A DNA stretch of 6,819 bases from Flavobacteriales bacterium CG18_big_fil_WC_8_21_14_2_50_32_9. Lineage in GTDB: Bacteria > Bacteroidota > Bacteroidia > Flavobacteriales_E > Vicingaceae. A program made the translations under genes and the position numbers. The stretch spans positions 1,179-7,997 of the forward strand of contig PCUH01000086.1 in the NCBI GenBank assembly GCA_002770955.1, in the 5' to 3' direction. This document shows positions 5,166 to 6,819 of the stretch, in pieces. The stretch's first letter is position 1. Each line of letters begins with the position of its first letter. Below the pieces are notes generated by a model that searched no databases, was not told the DNA's origin, and saw nothing but the letters and a program-made list of their open reading frames with translations.

Positions 5166-6017
5166 ATGGCAAAAAGAATACTTGAAATATTAATAATTGT
5201 CCAGATTTTTCAGAGTTGTCAGCAACAAAATGAAGACAAATCAAATGATAAAGTGCAATTGGAAGAAATTACTACAGAATTTGAAACAAAATTAAATTCT
5301 GACACCAATTCTATTGAAAATACCAGAACTATTTTAAAAGATACTTGTAATTGTGATTGGATTGCTGAAAAACTCACTCATTATACGGACTTAACTTTTT
5401 CAAATAATGGCAAGCCATTTAATTTGGATTCACTGACAAGATGGATTGGTAATCCAGACAGATTAAAAATCAAATCTTTGAGGTTAAGAGATTTTGATAC
5501 TATTCCTTCTGAAATGTCTATTTTTGAAAATGTGGAAACTATTTATTTAGAAGCTATCAATCATAAAAATGTTCAAGGTCTTGAAGTATTTCCAAAACTA
5601 AGAATTCTAAAGGCGGAAGAAGAACGGTTTGAGTTAAGTGAACATACAAAATGGATTAAAAACATTGAAGTAATTCATGTAAATAAGACAAAATTTTCAG
5701 GATTAAAATCTTTTAATCAGATGCCAAATTTAAGAGTACTTAAATTAAGCTTTTCAGGATTTGATACTTTTCCGTCAAATTTTAACAACCTGAAATGCTT
5801 ATCATATTTTCAAACAGGAGCACATACTTTTTGTGAAATCGATTTAACAAAATTAGATTTTTCAGAAATGACCTGTTTGAAATATGTTGAGTTCCAATCT
5901 TGGAGAGAAAATATAAAAGGAATACCAAATGGTATAGAGAAAGTTAAAACTGTAAAAATTAGTCATCCAAATCTGACTAATACAGAAAAAGAAAAACTAA
6001 AGAAAGCCAGTCGCTAA
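5166..6017 (+). CDS. Leucine-rich-repeat-like lipoprotein of unknown function
   Basis: The 283-residue product starts 'MAKRILEILIIVQIFQSC': a charged start, a hydrophobic stretch and a cysteine at residue 18 followed by a polar Gln/Asn/Glu/Asp/Lys/Ser tail. That fits a lipoprotein signal, although 'IFQSC' is a poor lipobox. Residues 20-60 are a polar spacer, followed by a 'CNC' pair at 61-63. From about residue 101 irregular leucine-rich repeats appear: 'IKSLRLRDFDTIPSE', 'VETIYLEAI', 'LEVFPKLRILKA', 'FNQMPNLRVLKLSFSGFDTFPS', 'CLKYVEFQSW', 'GIPNGIEKVKTVKI'. The repeats point to protein binding at the cell envelope; no enzyme motif is seen. It follows a consensus promoter, and its TAA stop lies inside the attC-like inverted repeat. 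The gene is AT-rich and sits in what looks like accessory DNA between tdk and the hexapeptide gene. Alternative: a soluble LRR protein if the N-terminus is not a signal. Confidence 0.8.
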   Translation: MAKRILEILIIVQIFQSCQQQNEDKSNDKVQLEEITTEFETKLNSDTNSIENTRTILKDTCNCDWIAEKLTHYTDLTFSNNGKPFNLDSLTRWIGNPDRLKIKSLRLRDFDTIPSEMSIFENVETIYLEAINHKNVQGLEVFPKLRILKAEEERFELSEHTKWIKNIEVIHVNKTKFSGLKSFNQMPNLRVLKLSFSGFDTFPSNFNNLKCLSYFQTGAHTFCEIDLTKLDFSEMTCLKYVEFQSWRENIKGIPNGIEKVKTVKISHPNLTNTEKEKLKKASR

Positions 6018-6078
6018 CAAGGTATATAAAATCATAACACCTTTCGGAATAGCACACTTCATATACTAAATGTTAGAC
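6014..6078 (+). other. Integron attC-like inverted repeat between two genes
   Basis: Outer arms CTAACA (6014-6019) and TGTTAG (6071-6076) are complementary. Inner arms GTATAT (6022-6027) and ATATAC (6061-6066) are complementary, offset by unequal spacers of two and four bases, with a 33-base centre containing CCTTTCGG. The right end GTTAGAC (6072-6078) fits the integron core site GTTRRRY; the left CGCTAAC fits the inverse core only in part. The stop codon of the upstream gene (6015-6017) is inside the left arm and the next gene starts 14 bases after the right end, as in gene cassettes. From general knowledge, similar CTAACA...TGTTAG elements follow orphan genes in other Bacteroidota. No integrase is in view. 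Confidence 0.5.
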
Positions 6079-6092
6079 TCAATTATTATAAA

Positions 6093-6581
6093 ATGAACCA
6101 TATAACTATTTCTCCTATTACAACCTCTGATATTTGGGAAATCTGTTTAATTCATAAATTATGTTTTATCGAAACCTACTCTGATATTCTTGATAAAAAT
6201 TCCTTGATAAAAAATGAACTTTTAACCATTGAAAATTACTGGAATAAAAAAATCAACAACAAAGATATAGCATCCTATAAGATTTTATACAATAATAAAA
6301 TTATTGGGTTTATTTCATTCGGTAAATCAAGAAAAAATACAATTGCAGCATACGAAATTTTTACTTTTTACATCTTACAAGAATTTCACAAACAAGGAAT
6401 TGGAACTTACGTGTTTAATCATTTAATGAAAGATAAATCTAATTTTTATGTAGAAGTTTTTTCAATAAATAAAAATACCTGCTTGTTTTATGAAAAAGTT
6501 AATGGGAAAAAACACAGTGTTTTTTATGATATGTTTGAATCAAAAAAAATGAAAACTCAAGTATATACTTGGGAGAATTAA
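6093..6581 (+). CDS. GNAT-family N-acetyltransferase
   Basis: The 162-residue protein has the GNAT fold signature. An N-terminal strand-helix is at 3-25 ('ITISPITTSDIWEICLIHKLCF'). A central strand pair is 'YKILYNNKIIGFISFG' (62-77). Motif A is 'FYILQEFHKQGIGTYVFNHLM' (92-112), in which 'KQGIGT' is the acetyl-CoA pyrophosphate-binding turn. Motif B is 'YVEVFSINKNTCLFYEKVNGKK' (119-140), containing the usual Asn and 'FYEK' pattern. It should acetylate an amine using acetyl-CoA in the cytoplasm; the substrate (small molecule, antibiotic, peptide or protein N-terminus) cannot be read. The ATG at 6093 is the only plausible start and has no Shine-Dalgarno sequence, as is normal for the phylum. It has no clear promoter of its own and probably depends on the promoter at 5070. 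The gene is very AT-rich. GNAT enzymes are common cargo of integron cassettes, which agrees with the attC-like element 14 bases upstream. Confidence 0.9.
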   Translation: MNHITISPITTSDIWEICLIHKLCFIETYSDILDKNSLIKNELLTIENYWNKKINNKDIASYKILYNNKIIGFISFGKSRKNTIAAYEIFTFYILQEFHKQGIGTYVFNHLMKDKSNFYVEVFSINKNTCLFYEKVNGKKHSVFYDMFESKKMKTQVYTWEN

Positions 6582-6582
6582 A

Positions 6583-6600
6583 AAACTTAACATTAAGTTT
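6583..6600 (+). terminator. AT-rich hairpin after the acetyltransferase gene
   Basis: AAACTTA, ACAT loop, TAAGTTT form a 7-bp stem directly after the TAA stop. The stem is AT-rich and no long T-run follows, so termination would be weak. The same bases contain ACTTAAC (6585-6591), which fits the integron inverse core RYYYAAC, so this may instead be one end of a decayed recombination site. Confidence 0.3.
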
Positions 6601-6629
6601 ATACGATATATCTCAGGGTTACTATAATT

Positions 6630-6658
6630 AAGTCCCCCTTCGGGGGATTTAGGGGGCT
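6630..6658 (-). repeat. Dispersed C/G-run palindromic repeat, copy 2 (inverted)
   Basis: On the minus strand this reads AGCCCCCTAAATCCCCC, then GAAGGGGGACTT. It is the same element as 4899-4926 in the opposite orientation. The plus strand holds a strong TCCCCC-TTC-GGGGGA hairpin (6633-6647), and a second G-run at 6652-6656 that could compete for the C-run. It lies between the acetyltransferase gene and the hexapeptide gene and may hinder transcription across that junction. Confidence 0.8.
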
Positions 6659-6703
6659 ACAAAAAAAATAACCTTGCTTCTTCCATAAAAGATTCCTTTT
6701 ATT

Positions 6704-6711
6704 TACATTTA
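6704..6711 (+). promoter_or_regulatory. Candidate -7 element for the hexapeptide gene
   Basis: TACATTTA matches TAnnTTTG except for the last base and shares TTACATTT with the promoter at 5094-5101. It would place the transcript start about 13 bases before the ATG at 6731. No TTG occurs at the expected distance upstream (the nearest is 27 bases away), so the call is tentative. Confidence 0.3.
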
Positions 6712-6730
6712 CAGTTGTAAAAAATGATAA

Positions 6731-6819
6731 ATGGCTATTTACGAATTTAATGGTTTTAAGCCTGTGGTTCATCCAACGGCTTTTGTACATCCTCAGGCTG
6801 CAGTAACGGGCAATGTAAT
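6731..6819 (+). CDS. Hexapeptide-repeat protein, gamma-carbonic-anhydrase / PaaY-CaiE type, 3' truncated
   Basis: The window ends 29 codons into this gene. The visible N-terminus, 'MAIYEFNGFKPVVHPTAFV' followed by 'HPQAAVTGNV', is characteristic of left-handed beta-helix proteins of the PaaY/CaiE group, where 'F-x-P-x-V-H-x-x-A-F-V-H-P-x-A' opens the first helix turn and repeats continue every six residues. By family these are trimeric, metal-binding proteins related to gamma-class carbonic anhydrases; PaaY is known as a thioesterase linked to phenylacetate breakdown, but many homologues have no assigned role. The metal-ligand histidines lie further on and cannot be checked. The ATG is 72 bases after repeat copy 2. 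Confidence 0.82.
   Translation, partial: MAIYEFNGFKPVVHPTAFVHPQAAVTGNV

Noticed and set aside
4899..6658. Composite transposon formed by the two C/G-run repeats
   Set aside because: The repeats are under 30 bases, carry no transposase and show no target-site duplication; they are better explained as dispersed intergenic repeats.
6599..6790. Minus-strand open frame across repeat copy 2
   Set aside because: It covers the repeat ('SPLNPPKG' peptide) and runs antisense through the start of the hexapeptide gene, whose N-terminus is convincing.

Overview
The window looks like chromosomal DNA of a member of the Bacteroidota (Flavobacteriia/Cytophagia-like). The DNA is AT-rich. Two surface proteins end in type IX secretion system (T9SS) sorting domains, a secretion route confined to this phylum. 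Start codons lack Shine-Dalgarno sequences. One promoter matches the phylum's TTTG / TAnnTTTG consensus, and the intergenic repeats are of a kind I recognise from these genomes. No tRNA, rRNA, CRISPR array, transposase or integrase is visible.

Layout. (1) Positions 1-2163, plus strand: the 3' end of a large multi-domain adhesin-like protein (Ig-like repeats, a PKD domain, a gliding-motility-type C-terminal domain), then a 311-residue secreted protein with a type A T9SS sorting domain. (2) Positions 2191-4221, minus strand: a secreted M28-family zinc peptidase with all metal ligands visible and, upstream of it, a conserved hypothetical protein with two folded ends joined by an acidic low-complexity linker. 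A nested palindrome lies between them. (3) Positions 4307-4888, plus strand: thymidine kinase (tdk), divergent from the hypothetical gene. (4) Positions 4889-6658: a repeat-rich spacer, a consensus promoter with a GC-boxed leader, a leucine-rich-repeat lipoprotein, a GNAT acetyltransferase, and an integron attC-like inverted repeat that overlaps the first gene's stop codon and ends 14 bases before the second gene. The block is bracketed by two copies of one C/G-run repeat in opposite orientation. (5) Position 6731 to the end: the first 29 codons of a gamma-carbonic-anhydrase-like (PaaY/CaiE-type) hexapeptide-repeat protein.

How the parts relate. The two T9SS cargo proteins and the secreted peptidase are envelope or extracellular proteins but do not form an obvious pathway. 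Thymidine kinase and the hexapeptide protein are ordinary metabolic genes. The segment between those two reads as accessory DNA: a cassette-like pair of AT-rich genes of no evident housekeeping role, separated by an attC-like element and enclosed by dispersed repeats. This is the part most worth a second look, but only one good attC-like site is present and no integrase is in view, so an integron origin is an inference.
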